Shown: positions 41,551 to 50,407 of the stretch, piece after piece
How the letters are laid out: each line of letters starts with the position of its first letter
How positions within the stretch are numbered: position 1 is the stretch's first letter
Assembly: GCA_003352285.1 (NCBI GenBank)
Contig: QQVN01000005.1
Location: 62,001 to 126,000 of the forward strand
DNA length: 64,000 nucleotides
Source: Thermoproteota archaeon
GTDB taxonomy: Archaea; Thermoproteota; Nitrososphaeria; Nitrososphaerales; Nitrosopumilaceae
Reading direction: 5' to 3'
Notes under the pieces: model-generated
The model's input: only the letters and a program-made list of their open reading frames with translations
Told to the model about the DNA's origin: nothing
The model's database searches: none
Program-made: the position numbers and the translations under genes

Positions 41551-44500
41551 ATGGAATTAGCAAAGGAATTTGATTCAAAAAAAATAGAAGCTCAAATGAG
41601 AGATATTTCATCTAAAAGTAATTTACATGAATTAATTTTTGATTCAAAAAATAAAGACAAGAAGATCATGTTTATCGAAGGCCCGCCAACAATGAATGGA
41701 ATTCCACATGCAGGTCATCTTAGAGGAAGAGTGATCAAAGATTTTTGGTACAGATATAACACACTCAAAGGATACAAGATAATCTTCAATGCAGGATGGG
41801 ACACACAGGGATTACCAGTAGAGCTTCAAGCACAAAAAGAACTTGGAGTCACTGGTGGAAAAACTGAGATAATCAAAACGGTTGGAATTGAAAAACTCGT
41901 ATCAGAATGTAAAGTACTTGTGAAAAAATATAATGAAAAATGGGTACAAGTAGATAATTTACTCGGGATGTCATTTAATCAAAAAGATGCATACTGGACA
42001 TACCGAGATGAATTCATTGAAAGAGAATGGCAATTTCTAAAGAAAGCAAATGAAAATAAAATTTTAGAAGAAGATTTTACAGTTATTGCATATTGCCCCA
42101 GCTGTCAGACATCACTAAGTCATGCAGAAGTAAACCAAGGATATGAAGAAGTCAAGGATCCATCACTGTACTACAAAGTAAAACTGGTTGATGAAGATGC
42201 ATTTTTGATTGTCTGGACTACGATGCCCTTTACTTTAGTCACTGATGCAATGGTCGGATTAAATCCAAATGAGGATTACCATTACGTCAAAGTTGGGAAT
42301 GAAACATGGATTATTGGAAAAACAAGATTAGAAGAGTTTCTTTCAGAAGCAAAGATAGAAGAGCACTCTATTACAAAGACTCTCAAAGGTTCAGAATTTG
42401 AGGGAAAAAAGTACATCCATCCATTGCTTGATGAAATTCCAGCCTTGGCAGACCTTGCAAAGGAAGAAAATTATCACATAGCCGTTTCAGAAGAATTTGT
42501 CGATGCAAGCACAGGAAGCGGTTTGGTTCACTTGTCGCCTGCAAATGGTGAGGAGGATATCGCCATTGCAAATAGACGTAAAGTCAAAATCTTCAATCCA
42601 ATAGATGATGAGGTCAAATTCACCAAATTAGCTGGAAAGTATGAAGGGCTATTTGTCAGAGACGCAGATGAGAAAATTGTAACAGATGTCAAAGAAAAAG
42701 ATGCTCTAGTTAAAATTGGAAAGATAAAACACAAGTACCCACTCTGTTGGCGTTCGCATCACCCAATTGTGTGGCTTGCAAGAAAAGGGTGGTTTTACAA
42801 GCTAGACAGGCTTGGAGACAAGGCCATTGATGCAGCTGAAAAGGTAGAGTACTTTTTTGACCAACCAAAAAATAGATTCCTAGGAATTATCAAAGAGAGA
42901 CATCCTTGGTGTATTTCTCGTGAAAGATTTTGGGGTTGTCCACTACCAGTATGGAGTTGCAAAGATTGTGGAAACAAAGATTGGTTTTATTCTAGAAAGG
43001 AGATAATTGAATCAGCTGATAAACTTCCAGACGGAGAGAATTTTGAGTTACACAGACCATGGATAGATAATCTAGTTATCAAATGCTCAAAATGTAACAG
43101 TGTCAATACCGAGCGAGAACCATACGTGTTAGATACATGGCACAATAGTGGTTCAGCACCATATTCATCATTAACAGATGAGGCATATTCAGAATACATA
43201 CCTGCACCGTTTTTTACAGAAGGAATAGACCAAACAAGAGGATGGGCATATACACTACTAATTGAAAATGTAATTTTAAACAATGCACCAGTATCACCAT
43301 ACAATGCATTTTTGTTTCAAGGACATGTACTTGATAAAAATGGTAGTAAGATGAGTAAAAGTTTAGGAAATGTTTTGGATGCACAGGAATTACTTGAAAA
43401 ATATCCTGTTGATTTAATTAGATTTTATTTCATGTGGAAATCAAGTCCAATAGAACCTCTTAATTTTAGCACAGAAGAATTAATGTCAAGACCATATCAA
43501 GTTCTTAGTACTCTATATCATCTACATTTGTACTTTAAGCAAAACAGCGAGTTCGATAAATTTGATAAATCAAAGACTGCGACATGGGCAAAACAAAACA
43601 ATCAACTGCAGTCACCAGATATTTGGTTGTTATCAAAACTTCAAAAATTAATAATAAAAACAAATGAACACAATGACAAATGCAGATTTCACGAATCAGC
43701 AAAAGCTATTGAAGATTTTATCATAAATCTACTTAGCCAAATTTACATCCCAATTACTAGAGGCCAATTATGGGATGAAGATGATTCAAAAAAAGACAGA
43801 AGATTTGCAATTTATGCAGTACTACAGGAGATTCTTAGAACATTGGATGTGATATTACATCCAATTTGTCCATATACCACTGAATATCTGTACCAAAATA
43901 CATTTTCAGAAAAAAATAGTATTCTTCTTGATTCCTGGCCACAAGTTCAAGAATCCCTAATTGATGAAAAGATAGAAGAGTCGTTTGATTTGATGAAGGA
44001 TGCAGTATCAGTATCAGCAGCTGCAAGAATGAAAGGAAAGCTCAAAAGACGATGGCCGTTAAATGAGGCAATAATTTGTGTAGAGAAAGGAAATAAAACA
44101 AAGTTAGAATCCTTATCTGAGCTCTTGATTTCACAGCTGAATGTTGAAAAGTATTCCATCATAGAAACTCAAAAGAGTGAAGGTTTGGAGGAGTTCCTTC
44201 AGTTACAAAATCTGGGCCTGCCTGTTGTACCAAAGATTGAGCTAGAAAGAAAACAAATCGGTCCCAAAGTAAAACAGCACATGGGAAAACTGGTGCAAAT
44301 GTTTGCGGAAACGAAACAAGAACAGATCATTTCAGAACTAGACAAAAGTGGTTCATTTACATTTGATGTGGAAGGAAATAAAATAATTTTAGATAAACAA
44401 GACTTTGTAATAGATTTTGATGCAAAGGAAGGATATGCAATGGCAAAACGGGATGAATTTATTGTGTTTATTTCAACTACAAGAAACAAAGAGATGATGG

Positions 44501-44751
44501 CAAGAGGACTGGTAAAAGATCTTGCAAGAAGATTACAGACCTTGCGAAAAGAAAGAGGATACAACCCAACAGATGTTTTGAGTGTGGCATCAATTTTGGA
44601 ACTGGATGATGAACAAACAGAGATGATTAAAGAGAAAGCAAAAGATTTGTCATTTTTAGTCAGAGTGCAAAAAATCAACTTTGAGGAATCATGCAAACAA
44701 TACAAAGATGATGACCTAGATGGTCAAAAGATTAGAATTTCAGTAGAATAG
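41551..44751 (+). CDS. ileS: Isoleucyl-tRNA synthetase
   Basis: A 1066-residue class I synthetase of the archaeal/eukaryotic type, charging tRNA-Ile. The HIGH-like motif is in PPTMNGIPHAGHLRG; the CP1 editing domain follows, with its zinc-like CPSC; WYTRE-type catalytic blocks and KMSKS (NGSKMSKSLGN) near residue 597; then the anticodon domain and a C-terminal region. ATG start. An AT-rich hairpin lies just past the stop. Confidence 0.96.
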   Translation: MELAKEFDSKKIEAQMRDISSKSNLHELIFDSKNKDKKIMFIEGPPTMNGIPHAGHLRGRVIKDFWYRYNTLKGYKIIFNAGWDTQGLPVELQAQKELGVTGGKTEIIKTVGIEKLVSECKVLVKKYNEKWVQVDNLLGMSFNQKDAYWTYRDEFIEREWQFLKKANENKILEEDFTVIAYCPSCQTSLSHAEVNQGYEEVKDPSLYYKVKLVDEDAFLIVWTTMPFTLVTDAMVGLNPNEDYHYVKVGNETWIIGKTRLEEFLSEAKIEEHSITKTLKGSEFEGKKYIHPLLDEIPALADLAKEENYHIAVSEEFVDASTGSGLVHLSPANGEEDIAIANRRKVKIFNPIDDEVKFTKLAGKYEGLFVRDADEKIVTDVKEKDALVKIGKIKHKYPLCWRSHHPIVWLARKGWFYKLDRLGDKAIDAAEKVEYFFDQPKNRFLGIIKERHPWCISRERFWGCPLPVWSCKDCGNKDWFYSRKEIIESADKLPDGENFELHRPWIDNLVIKCSKCNSVNTEREPYVLDTWHNSGSAPYSSLTDEAYSEYIPAPFFTEGIDQTRGWAYTLLIENVILNNAPVSPYNAFLFQGHVLDKNGSKMSKSLGNVLDAQELLEKYPVDLIRFYFMWKSSPIEPLNFSTEELMSRPYQVLSTLYHLHLYFKQNSEFDKFDKSKTATWAKQNNQLQSPDIWLLSKLQKLIIKTNEHNDKCRFHESAKAIEDFIINLLSQIYIPITRGQLWDEDDSKKDRRFAIYAVLQEILRTLDVILHPICPYTTEYLYQNTFSEKNSILLDSWPQVQESLIDEKIEESFDLMKDAVSVSAAARMKGKLKRRWPLNEAIICVEKGNKTKLESLSELLISQLNVEKYSIIETQKSEGLEEFLQLQNLGLPVVPKIELERKQIGPKVKQHMGKLVQMFAETKQEQIISELDKSGSFTFDVEGNKIILDKQDFVIDFDAKEGYAMAKRDEFIVFISTTRNKEMMARGLVKDLARRLQTLRKERGYNPTDVLSVASILELDDEQTEMIKEKAKDLSFLVRVQKINFEESCKQYKDDDLDGQKIRISVE

Positions 44752-44787
44752 AATTTAGGGAGGCCTTTTGGAGGCCATAGAAATTCT
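44750..44787. terminator. Inverted repeat after ileS
   Basis: AGAATTT (44750-44756) and AAATTCT (44781-44787) pair over 7 bp, enclosing two GGCC blocks that can also pair. It begins at the ileS stop codon and may end or protect its transcript. The rest of the gap to 44921 is AT-rich; TTTTATTATAC near 44857 may be the promoter of the next gene. Confidence 0.4.
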
Positions 44788-44921
44788 ATTTGATATGGAT
44801 GGATATTATTTCTAACAAAATAAGTATAAAAGCGCAGTATTTTTTCAGGCGTGAATTTTATTATACTTACAGTGAACCAAGTAGTTAGCTTTTTGCTAAA
44901 CAGGCATAATAAATAGAAAAA

Positions 44922-45266
44922 ATGCGTATACTGTACATGGTAAAACAGATTAGTCTAGATGCATGGCAGATTCAGCATCTTACTGAGCTCTTAAGAAAAG
45001 CATCACTTGTTGTTGCAAAGACAAATTCACCAATTATTCTATACAGGCAAACACTAGAGGAAGAAGGAGAGTCATATGAAGAGATTGTTTGTACCCTTAC
45101 CCAAGATCATATCATAGAGCAATTGGTTACATCTGGCGGCGTATTACCACCAACATTTCATGAACAGTTTGTTTTCTCAATTGATGAATATCCAGAAAAA
45201 TTAATCAGAAAAAGTAGAGATCGGTTCTTGCAAATTGTGTCTCTGCTTGAAAATCAGCTAAAATGA
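44922..45266 (+). CDS. Hypothetical 114-residue protein
   Basis: ATG at 44922, or at 44937 (MVKQISLDAWQIQHL). Soluble, with helices (HLTELLRKASLVVAK, EYPEKLIRKSRDRFLQIVSLLENQLK) around a small beta part (SPIILYRQTLEEEG). No family recognised. It is 40 bases upstream of sucC and could be co-transcribed with sucCD. Confidence 0.6.
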   Translation: MRILYMVKQISLDAWQIQHLTELLRKASLVVAKTNSPIILYRQTLEEEGESYEEIVCTLTQDHIIEQLVTSGGVLPPTFHEQFVFSIDEYPEKLIRKSRDRFLQIVSLLENQLK

Positions 45267-45306
45267 TATCATAGATTATAAAGACCGTAATTGACAAAAT
45301 TCTTGC

Positions 45307-46413
45307 ATGCGGCTATTAGAGTATCAAGCCAAGGAATTATTCAAAGAATATGGAATTAAAGTTCCACCTAGTAAAGCATCCAAAGATATCGAACAGGGAA
45401 GAAAGGATGCCAAAGAATTAGGATATCCATTTGTCATAAAGGCTCAAGTTCCAGTTGGCGGAAGAGGAAAGGCAGGAGGAATTCAAAAATGCAACAGTGA
45501 TGATGAATTTGAATTAAAGTATCCTCAGGTCCTAGAAATGTCAATCAAAGGAGAAAAGACTAGAGCAATTTTACTTGAAAAGATGGCAGACATCAAAAAA
45601 GAATTGTATCTATCATTATTTTTGAATCGAAGTAAAAGGTGTTACACAATCATTGCATCAGCTGAAGGAGGAGTAGAGATCGAATCAGTAAAGAATCAAA
45701 TCATAAAAGAAGTTGGACTTGGTCATGTTGATGAAGCAACAGCTCGTGAAGTAGCAAAAGAGATGAAACTTGATGAAAAAGCATCAAATGACCTGGTAGA
45801 CTTTTTGAAAAGATTATCAAAATTAACTATTGAAAAAGAAGCAGAATTAGCAGAGATTAACCCACTTGCCATTATTGGTGATGGTTCTCTATTAGCATTA
45901 GATGGTAAAGTCATGACAGATGATAACTCTAATTTTAGACATGAAGAATTACAAAAGTATCAAGAAAAATCAGAATTAGAAGAAAAAGCAGAAAAGAGTG
46001 GATTTTCTCTAGTAGAGCTTGAAGGAAACATTGCGGTAGTTGGAAATGGTGCAGGACTAGTAATGTCTACACTTGACATGTTATCAGATAATGGAGGAAA
46101 ACCAGCATGCTTTTTGGATGTAGGAGGTGGTGCAACAACTGAATCAGTCTATGAAGCATTAACTTTGATTAGTAAAATGAAGAGAGTCAAAGGAATTCTT
46201 GTTAATCTTTATGGCGGAATTGTCAAAACATCAGTTGTAGCAGCAGCGTTTATTCAAGCATATGAAAATAATCTGATTGATTTACCAGTCTTTGCAAGAT
46301 TACGAGGGGCAGAATCTGAAAAAGCTAAAGAGATGCTCAAAGACACAAAGACAAAATTATTTGATTCGGTAGAAGATGCAATCAATGCAGCAGTTATGGG
46401 GATTAAGAAATGA
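45307..46413 (+). CDS. sucC: Succinyl-CoA ligase (ADP/GDP-forming) beta subunit
   Basis: A 368-residue ATP-grasp beta subunit. Motifs: EYQAKELFKEYGIKVPPS, VIKAQVPVGGRGKAGG, EINPLAII, and FLDVGGGATTESVYEAL with GILVNLYGGIVKTSVVA. With SucD it interconverts succinyl-CoA and succinate with NTP. In organisms fixing carbon through 4-hydroxybutyrate it links the cycle to the citric-acid intermediates. Its stop overlaps the sucD start by four bases. Confidence 0.93.
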   Translation: MRLLEYQAKELFKEYGIKVPPSKASKDIEQGRKDAKELGYPFVIKAQVPVGGRGKAGGIQKCNSDDEFELKYPQVLEMSIKGEKTRAILLEKMADIKKELYLSLFLNRSKRCYTIIASAEGGVEIESVKNQIIKEVGLGHVDEATAREVAKEMKLDEKASNDLVDFLKRLSKLTIEKEAELAEINPLAIIGDGSLLALDGKVMTDDNSNFRHEELQKYQEKSELEEKAEKSGFSLVELEGNIAVVGNGAGLVMSTLDMLSDNGGKPACFLDVGGGATTESVYEALTLISKMKRVKGILVNLYGGIVKTSVVAAAFIQAYENNLIDLPVFARLRGAESEKAKEMLKDTKTKLFDSVEDAINAAVMGIKK

Positions 46414-47327
46414 CAAGAGTTTTTGAGTTATTACAGGGAAAACCAAGTGATCCTGACTTTAAGAAAAAACCAGTGATTGTTCAAGGAATAACTGGGAAAT
46501 TTGGTTCGTTGCATACAAAATTAATGATGGAATATGGAACAAACATTGCAGCTGGAGTAACTCCGGGAAAGGGAGGAGAGAAATTTGAAGGAGTGCCAAT
46601 TTACAATTCTGTAAAAGAAGCAGTCGATGCTACGGGTGCAAAAATTTCAATAATTTTTGTTCCAGCAAAGTTCTTTCTAGGTGCTGCAAAGGATGCACTT
46701 GAAGCAGGAATCAAATTGCTTGTTGCAATTCCAGAACATGTCCCAGTAAGAGACACATTAGAAGTTCTTGCATTAGCACAAAAAAATGATGCAATAGTGA
46801 TTGGCCCTAACACTCCAGGAATTATGATTCCAGAGGTAATCAAGATAGGAATTATGCCTGCTAGTCCATTTAAGGCAGGAGATGTTGCAGTACTATCAAA
46901 AAGCGGTACATTACTTTATGAGATTTCAAACAGCCTTACGCAAGCTGGTTTTGGTCAAAGCATAACTATTGGAATTGGCGGAGACCCAGTAAATGGAACC
47001 AGACTAATTGATGCATTTGAGATGGTCAAAGATTTGCCTGATCTTAGAGGGCTAGTCATAGTAGGGGAAATTGGAGGAGACGCAGAAGAACTACTTGCAA
47101 AGAGAATTATCGATAGTGGATTCAAAAAACCAGTTGTCGCATATATTGCAGGAAGAGCAGCACCAAAGGAGAAAAGAATGGGACATGCAGGCGCAATCGT
47201 GATGGGAACATACGGTTCTGCAGAATCAAAGGTTTCAATGTTTAACAAGGCAAACATTCCTGTAGCAAAAAGACCAGTAGAAGTGCCTGTGTTGCTAGCC
47301 AAAAAGATGGATAGTTATTCCGATTAA
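46410..47327 (+). CDS. sucD: Succinyl-CoA ligase alpha subunit
   Basis: A 305-residue alpha subunit. IVQGITGKFGSLHTKLMMEYGT is the CoA-binding Rossmann start; IGPNTPGIMIPE and LSKSGTLLYEIS follow; the phosphorylated histidine lies in RMGHAGAIVMGTYGSAESK. Translated in an ATGA overlap with sucC, so the two subunits are made together. Confidence 0.94.
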   Translation: MTRVFELLQGKPSDPDFKKKPVIVQGITGKFGSLHTKLMMEYGTNIAAGVTPGKGGEKFEGVPIYNSVKEAVDATGAKISIIFVPAKFFLGAAKDALEAGIKLLVAIPEHVPVRDTLEVLALAQKNDAIVIGPNTPGIMIPEVIKIGIMPASPFKAGDVAVLSKSGTLLYEISNSLTQAGFGQSITIGIGGDPVNGTRLIDAFEMVKDLPDLRGLVIVGEIGGDAEELLAKRIIDSGFKKPVVAYIAGRAAPKEKRMGHAGAIVMGTYGSAESKVSMFNKANIPVAKRPVEVPVLLAKKMDSYSD

Positions 47328-47359
47328 ATTAAAAGAGAGGAAATTAGGGAGAAAATAAG

Positions 47360-47527
47360 ATGCCAATAACAGACCCACAAAAAAAACAGATTGCTCAAAA
47401 AGCACGTCTTCACATGAAAGTTTGCTTTAACTGCGGGGCTAGAAATTCTATTGCCGCTACACGATGCAGAAAGTGTCACAACGGCTATCTAAGATTAAAG
47501 AATAGAAACCTCGGCATTAAGAAATAG
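47360..47527 (+). CDS. rpl40e: Ribosomal protein L40e
   Basis: A 55-residue large-subunit protein beginning MPITDPQKKQIAQKARLHMK. Four cysteines (VCFNCGARN and CRKCHNGYLRLKNR) form the L40e zinc ribbon, and the lysine/arginine-rich sequence fits rRNA binding. GGGAG lies a few bases before the ATG at 47360, an SD-led gene. It precedes tRNA-Val by 54 bases. Confidence 0.93.
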   Translation: MPITDPQKKQIAQKARLHMKVCFNCGARNSIAATRCRKCHNGYLRLKNRNLGIKK

Positions 47528-47581
47528 TCTTTTCAAAGAATAACCTAAAGACACAAAAACTTGTTCAAATTTATCACCTAT

Positions 47582-47676
47582 GGACCGGTTGTCTAGTGGC
47601 TAGGATGACGCACTCACACTGCGTATGAATTTTAAAAATTCCGCAAAGGTCATGGGTTCAAATCCCATCCGGTCCA
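47582..47676 (+). tRNA. tRNA-Val (CAC) with a 22-nt intron
   Basis: Acceptor GGACCGG (47582-47588) pairs with CCGGTCC (47669-47675), discriminator A at 47676. The anticodon stem ACGCA/TGCGT holds loop CTCACAC with anticodon CAC. The T arm is ATGGG-TTCAAAT-CCCAT. The stretch between the anticodon stem and T arm is 27 bases where five are expected; removing 47626-47647 leaves AGGTC. No 3' CCA is encoded. Confidence 0.95.
47626..47647 (+). other. tRNA-Val intron, bulge-helix-bulge, position 44/45
   Basis: TGCG (47620-47623) pairs with CGCA (47642-47645); 3-nt bulges are TAT (47624-47626) and AAG (47646-47648); inside, GAATTT pairs with AAATTC around TAA. Cuts after TA and AA remove 22 nt. Position 44/45 is in the variable region, a non-canonical intron site as known for thaumarchaea and crenarchaea. 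The outer helix is only about 2 bp. Confidence 0.85.
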
Positions 47677-47736
47677 CTATTTCCTAAAGCCAAGGATAAG
47701 ATTAAAGGACAAGATCAAGTACATGAAGGATAGTAA

Positions 47737-48741
47737 ATGAAGAAAATAGAGATTACCTGTCATGAGCAACGAGGTTCAGCGATTGAATTTGTTCTCAAAA
47801 AATACAAGGTCCCATATCACCTAAATTTGGTCATGTATGATGAAGACAAACTACTTAGATACACCGCAATTTGTCTTGATATTTTAGCCTCAAACCTTGT
47901 AAACGAATTAAATAAAATTGTCGACACTAGACAAAAAGAAGTTCTCATTACCAGTCAAACAATTGATGCTACTTTATCTGAATACATCAATAAATTAGAA
48001 GAGGAAGAAAAAGAAAAGCACAAAAAAGTTGAAAAGAAAAAACTATCTGAAGAATTCAAGGAAATCGTAGAGCCAAGTGTAGAGTTTAACAAGAATCTTC
48101 TTTTCATGATTATCATTGCAGCTAGTGTTGCAACAGTTGGATTATTTGCAAACAATGCATCTTTAGTAATTGGCGCAATGTTGATCTCACCACTTTTGGG
48201 ACCAATTACTGCATTTTCATTTAATGTTGCAGTTGGAAAACCACAAAAAGTTTACAAGGCAACAATTTCAGGATTAATACTACTAGCAGCAGTAATTGCA
48301 ACAGGAACAATACTTACTGCAATAGCATTACAATTCTCTGATTTACCTATGACAAATGAAATTTTATCAAGGACTGAAATTTCACCTGTCTATCTAGGCG
48401 TGGCTATTGCTCTAGGATTTGCAGGAGGGATTGCAATGACTACAAAAATCCCAGGCATTCTTGTCGGTGTAGCTATTGCAGCAGCTCTAGTTCCACCAGC
48501 AACAGTTGCAGGAATCGGAATTGCGTTATGGAATTTCAGTATATTTTCAAGTGCGCTAACTCTAACTGCAGCCAATGTCATAGGGTTGATTTTGGGCACT
48601 ACAGCCGTATTTTTCATAGAAGGAATCACCCCAAGACGAGTATATGAAAAAGAAAAAGCTAGGAGCCAGATGTGGAAAACAATTGCAATCTTTATCGGAT
48701 TGAGTGTAATTCTTGGGTTCTTACTGTTAAAACCAGACTAG
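47737..48741 (+). CDS. DUF389 / TIGR00341-family membrane protein
   Basis: A 334-residue protein with a soluble N-terminal region (about 120 residues, ending in a charged KKVEKKKLSEE) and a C-terminal membrane half of about six helices (NKNLLFMIIIAASVATVGLF, ASLVIGAMLISPLLGPI, VGVAIAAALVPPATVAGIGIA, TLTAANVIGLILGT). The P-L-x-GP and VPPA turns in the membrane half are typical of DUF389. Its biochemical role is unknown; transport has been suggested for the family. ATG start. Confidence 0.85.
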   Translation: MKKIEITCHEQRGSAIEFVLKKYKVPYHLNLVMYDEDKLLRYTAICLDILASNLVNELNKIVDTRQKEVLITSQTIDATLSEYINKLEEEEKEKHKKVEKKKLSEEFKEIVEPSVEFNKNLLFMIIIAASVATVGLFANNASLVIGAMLISPLLGPITAFSFNVAVGKPQKVYKATISGLILLAAVIATGTILTAIALQFSDLPMTNEILSRTEISPVYLGVAIALGFAGGIAMTTKIPGILVGVAIAAALVPPATVAGIGIALWNFSIFSSALTLTAANVIGLILGTTAVFFIEGITPRRVYEKEKARSQMWKTIAIFIGLSVILGFLLLKPD

Positions 48742-48776
48742 ATAAAATATAAAACACAGAATAAGAATTTGGTATT

Positions 48777-49154
48777 ATGGCAGAAGGTAAATTTGCTACA
48801 GCAATTAATTGTATAGACGGAAGAACACAAACCCCAGTATCAGAATGGATTAAGAAGAATCATTCTGCTGATTATGTGGACACAGTTACAGAGCCAGGAT
48901 GTGACAAGACTCTATTACAAAATCCAGAAAAAATTGATCAAATTAAAGCCAAAGTCCAGATTTCAATAAATGCTCATGGCTCATCACTGATTGCAATAGC
49001 AGGGCATCATGATTGTGCAGGAAACCCAGTATCAAAGGAAGAGCATATTTCTCAGATAAAAAAATCGGTCGACATAATCAAATCTTGGAATTTACCTGTT
49101 AAGGTTGTTGGCCTATGGGTAAATGATCAGTGGAAGATCGAGCAGGTTCAGTAA
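48777..49154 (+). CDS. Small beta-carbonic-anhydrase-like protein
   Basis: A 125-residue protein with the zinc-site signature of beta-carbonic anhydrases: CIDGR (C12, D14, R16; CxDxR) and GHHDCAGN (H77, C80; HxxC). It is shorter than canonical beta-CAs (about 170-220 residues) and lacks their N-terminal arm and part of the core. The Cys-His-Cys zinc triad and the Asp-Arg dyad can be read directly. CO2 hydration would supply bicarbonate to the carboxylases of this autotroph and to CarB, but the activity is inferred. ATG start. Confidence 0.75.
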   Translation: MAEGKFATAINCIDGRTQTPVSEWIKKNHSADYVDTVTEPGCDKTLLQNPEKIDQIKAKVQISINAHGSSLIAIAGHHDCAGNPVSKEEHISQIKKSVDIIKSWNLPVKVVGLWVNDQWKIEQVQ

Positions 49155-49221
49155 AAATTTAGTTGAATATTATTATCAAGTAACCCTGACTTCCCTACAA
49201 CAATTTTTGTTATCTGTAATC

Positions 49222-49656
49222 CTAAGAACGCAACAATAGTAGAGGTACTGCAACTTCATGAGAAATGGTTTTGATTATATCATCATAATAGGACTCTTCA
49301 AAATCAGTTAGGTGAGGATGATCAATTATTAGTAAATCAGTTCTGTGCTCTTTTACATAATCATGAATCCAATCAGGAATGGATTCTGTTAGGGCCAAAA
49401 CAGTTTTTACAGAAATATTTGCACCTTTTGCCTTTGCTTCAAATTCTTTTAGAGTTTTTTCACCTGCAAGTTTTTGCTTTTTTGCAGCTTGCTTGTCGTC
49501 TTTAGTCTCAAACAGTACGAACTTTGGAGTTTTCTTAAGTACACATTCAATTATTGTGAGATTTCCATTAAATTTTTGGGCCATAGCCATACCAACCATG
49601 AATGGTTTAGTCCGAACACTTCTGGTGATAAAAGCCACGGTAATATTCTTGAACAT
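49222..49656 (-). CDS. Universal stress protein-like (UspA)
   Basis: From the ATG at 49656 (MFKNITVAFITRS) the protein has 144 residues; a TTG four codons upstream is possible, but TTAAATTC about 25 bases before the ATG favours it. The fold follows Usp (FMVGMAMAQKFNGNLTIIECV, DLLIIDHPHL, ISHEVAVPLLLLRS), but the C-terminal ATP loop (GxxGxxxxxxxxxG[ST]) is not preserved, so this is likely a non-ATP-binding member. Confidence 0.75.
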   Translation of the reverse strand: MFKNITVAFITRSVRTKPFMVGMAMAQKFNGNLTIIECVLKKTPKFVLFETKDDKQAAKKQKLAGEKTLKEFEAKAKGANISVKTVLALTESIPDWIHDYVKEHRTDLLIIDHPHLTDFEESYYDDIIKTISHEVAVPLLLLRS

Positions 49657-49698
49657 GTTTAGTCTCAAACTAGGATGAATTTAAGAATTACAAGTCGC

Positions 49699-49983
49699 TC
49701 ATTTTGACTGTTTTTGAATTTCGACTTTTTGTGCACGTCTTTTTTTGATTAGACTAAACATAATCATACCAACGTTAATGATAGATACAATCTCAATTAG
49801 GTCAACACCATATAGTAACCAGTCTAGTGCAGGATGTAACCTACTGATGTGTCCTGTCTGTAAATACAAATCAGCATTCCATACCATATGTGGAATTTGG
49901 ATGAATTGAATAATTGCAATTATGACTATACTTCCTAGAATTTTATTTTCATACCATTTCCAAAATTTATTCCATGCATTCAT
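49699..49983 (-). CDS. Small two-helix membrane protein
   Basis: A 94-residue protein with a hydrophobic helix (ILGSIVIIAIIQFIQIPHMVW), an external loop with histidines (TGHISRLHPALDW) and a second helix (LIEIVSIINVGMIMFSLI) before a basic tail. ATG start. No family recognised. Thirty bases after the UspA-like gene start region, on the same strand. Confidence 0.6.
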   Translation of the reverse strand: MNAWNKFWKWYENKILGSIVIIAIIQFIQIPHMVWNADLYLQTGHISRLHPALDWLLYGVDLIEIVSIINVGMIMFSLIKKRRAQKVEIQKQSK

Positions 49984-50122
49984 AACATTACATACACTTC
50001 TTTACCAATAAAGGATTTGAAAATTAGATAGGACTAATTAGACTAGACTAATTTTTTTGTTCGTAATTTTTTAAGAAATTAATCCAAGCTAACTTTTTAT
50101 TTTCTAATTTTTAATTTACAAC

Positions 50123-50377
50123 ATGACAGAATTATGTGAACATTTTGCACAAGAAAAAAATGTCGAACCAACAACAAAAGGATGTAAAGAATGTGAAGAA
50201 GAGCATTTACCATGGGTCGCTATACGAATGTGTTTAACTTGCGGTCATGTAGGATGTTGTGATTCATCATATGGCAAACACGCTACAAAACATTTTGAAG
50301 AGTCTGGACATCCAGTAATGATTGCAGTTCCAGATAAATCATGGAAGTGGTGTTATGTTCACAAAGAATACTATTGA
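50123..50377 (+). CDS. UBP-type zinc-finger protein
   Basis: An 84-residue protein that is nearly all one ZnF-UBP domain: the CEH start (C5, H7), CKECEEEH, MCLTCGHVGCCDSSYGKHATKHFEESGHPV, and the final CYVH. In eukaryotes this finger binds ubiquitin C-termini; archaeal versions stand alone and their ligand is unknown. ATG start. The M3 peptidase gene follows by 30 bases and may be in the same transcript. Confidence 0.85.
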   Translation: MTELCEHFAQEKNVEPTTKGCKECEEEHLPWVAIRMCLTCGHVGCCDSSYGKHATKHFEESGHPVMIAVPDKSWKWCYVHKEYY

Positions 50378-50407
50378 TTTTATAGTGGTCTAAACTAACA
50401 ATGTTAA

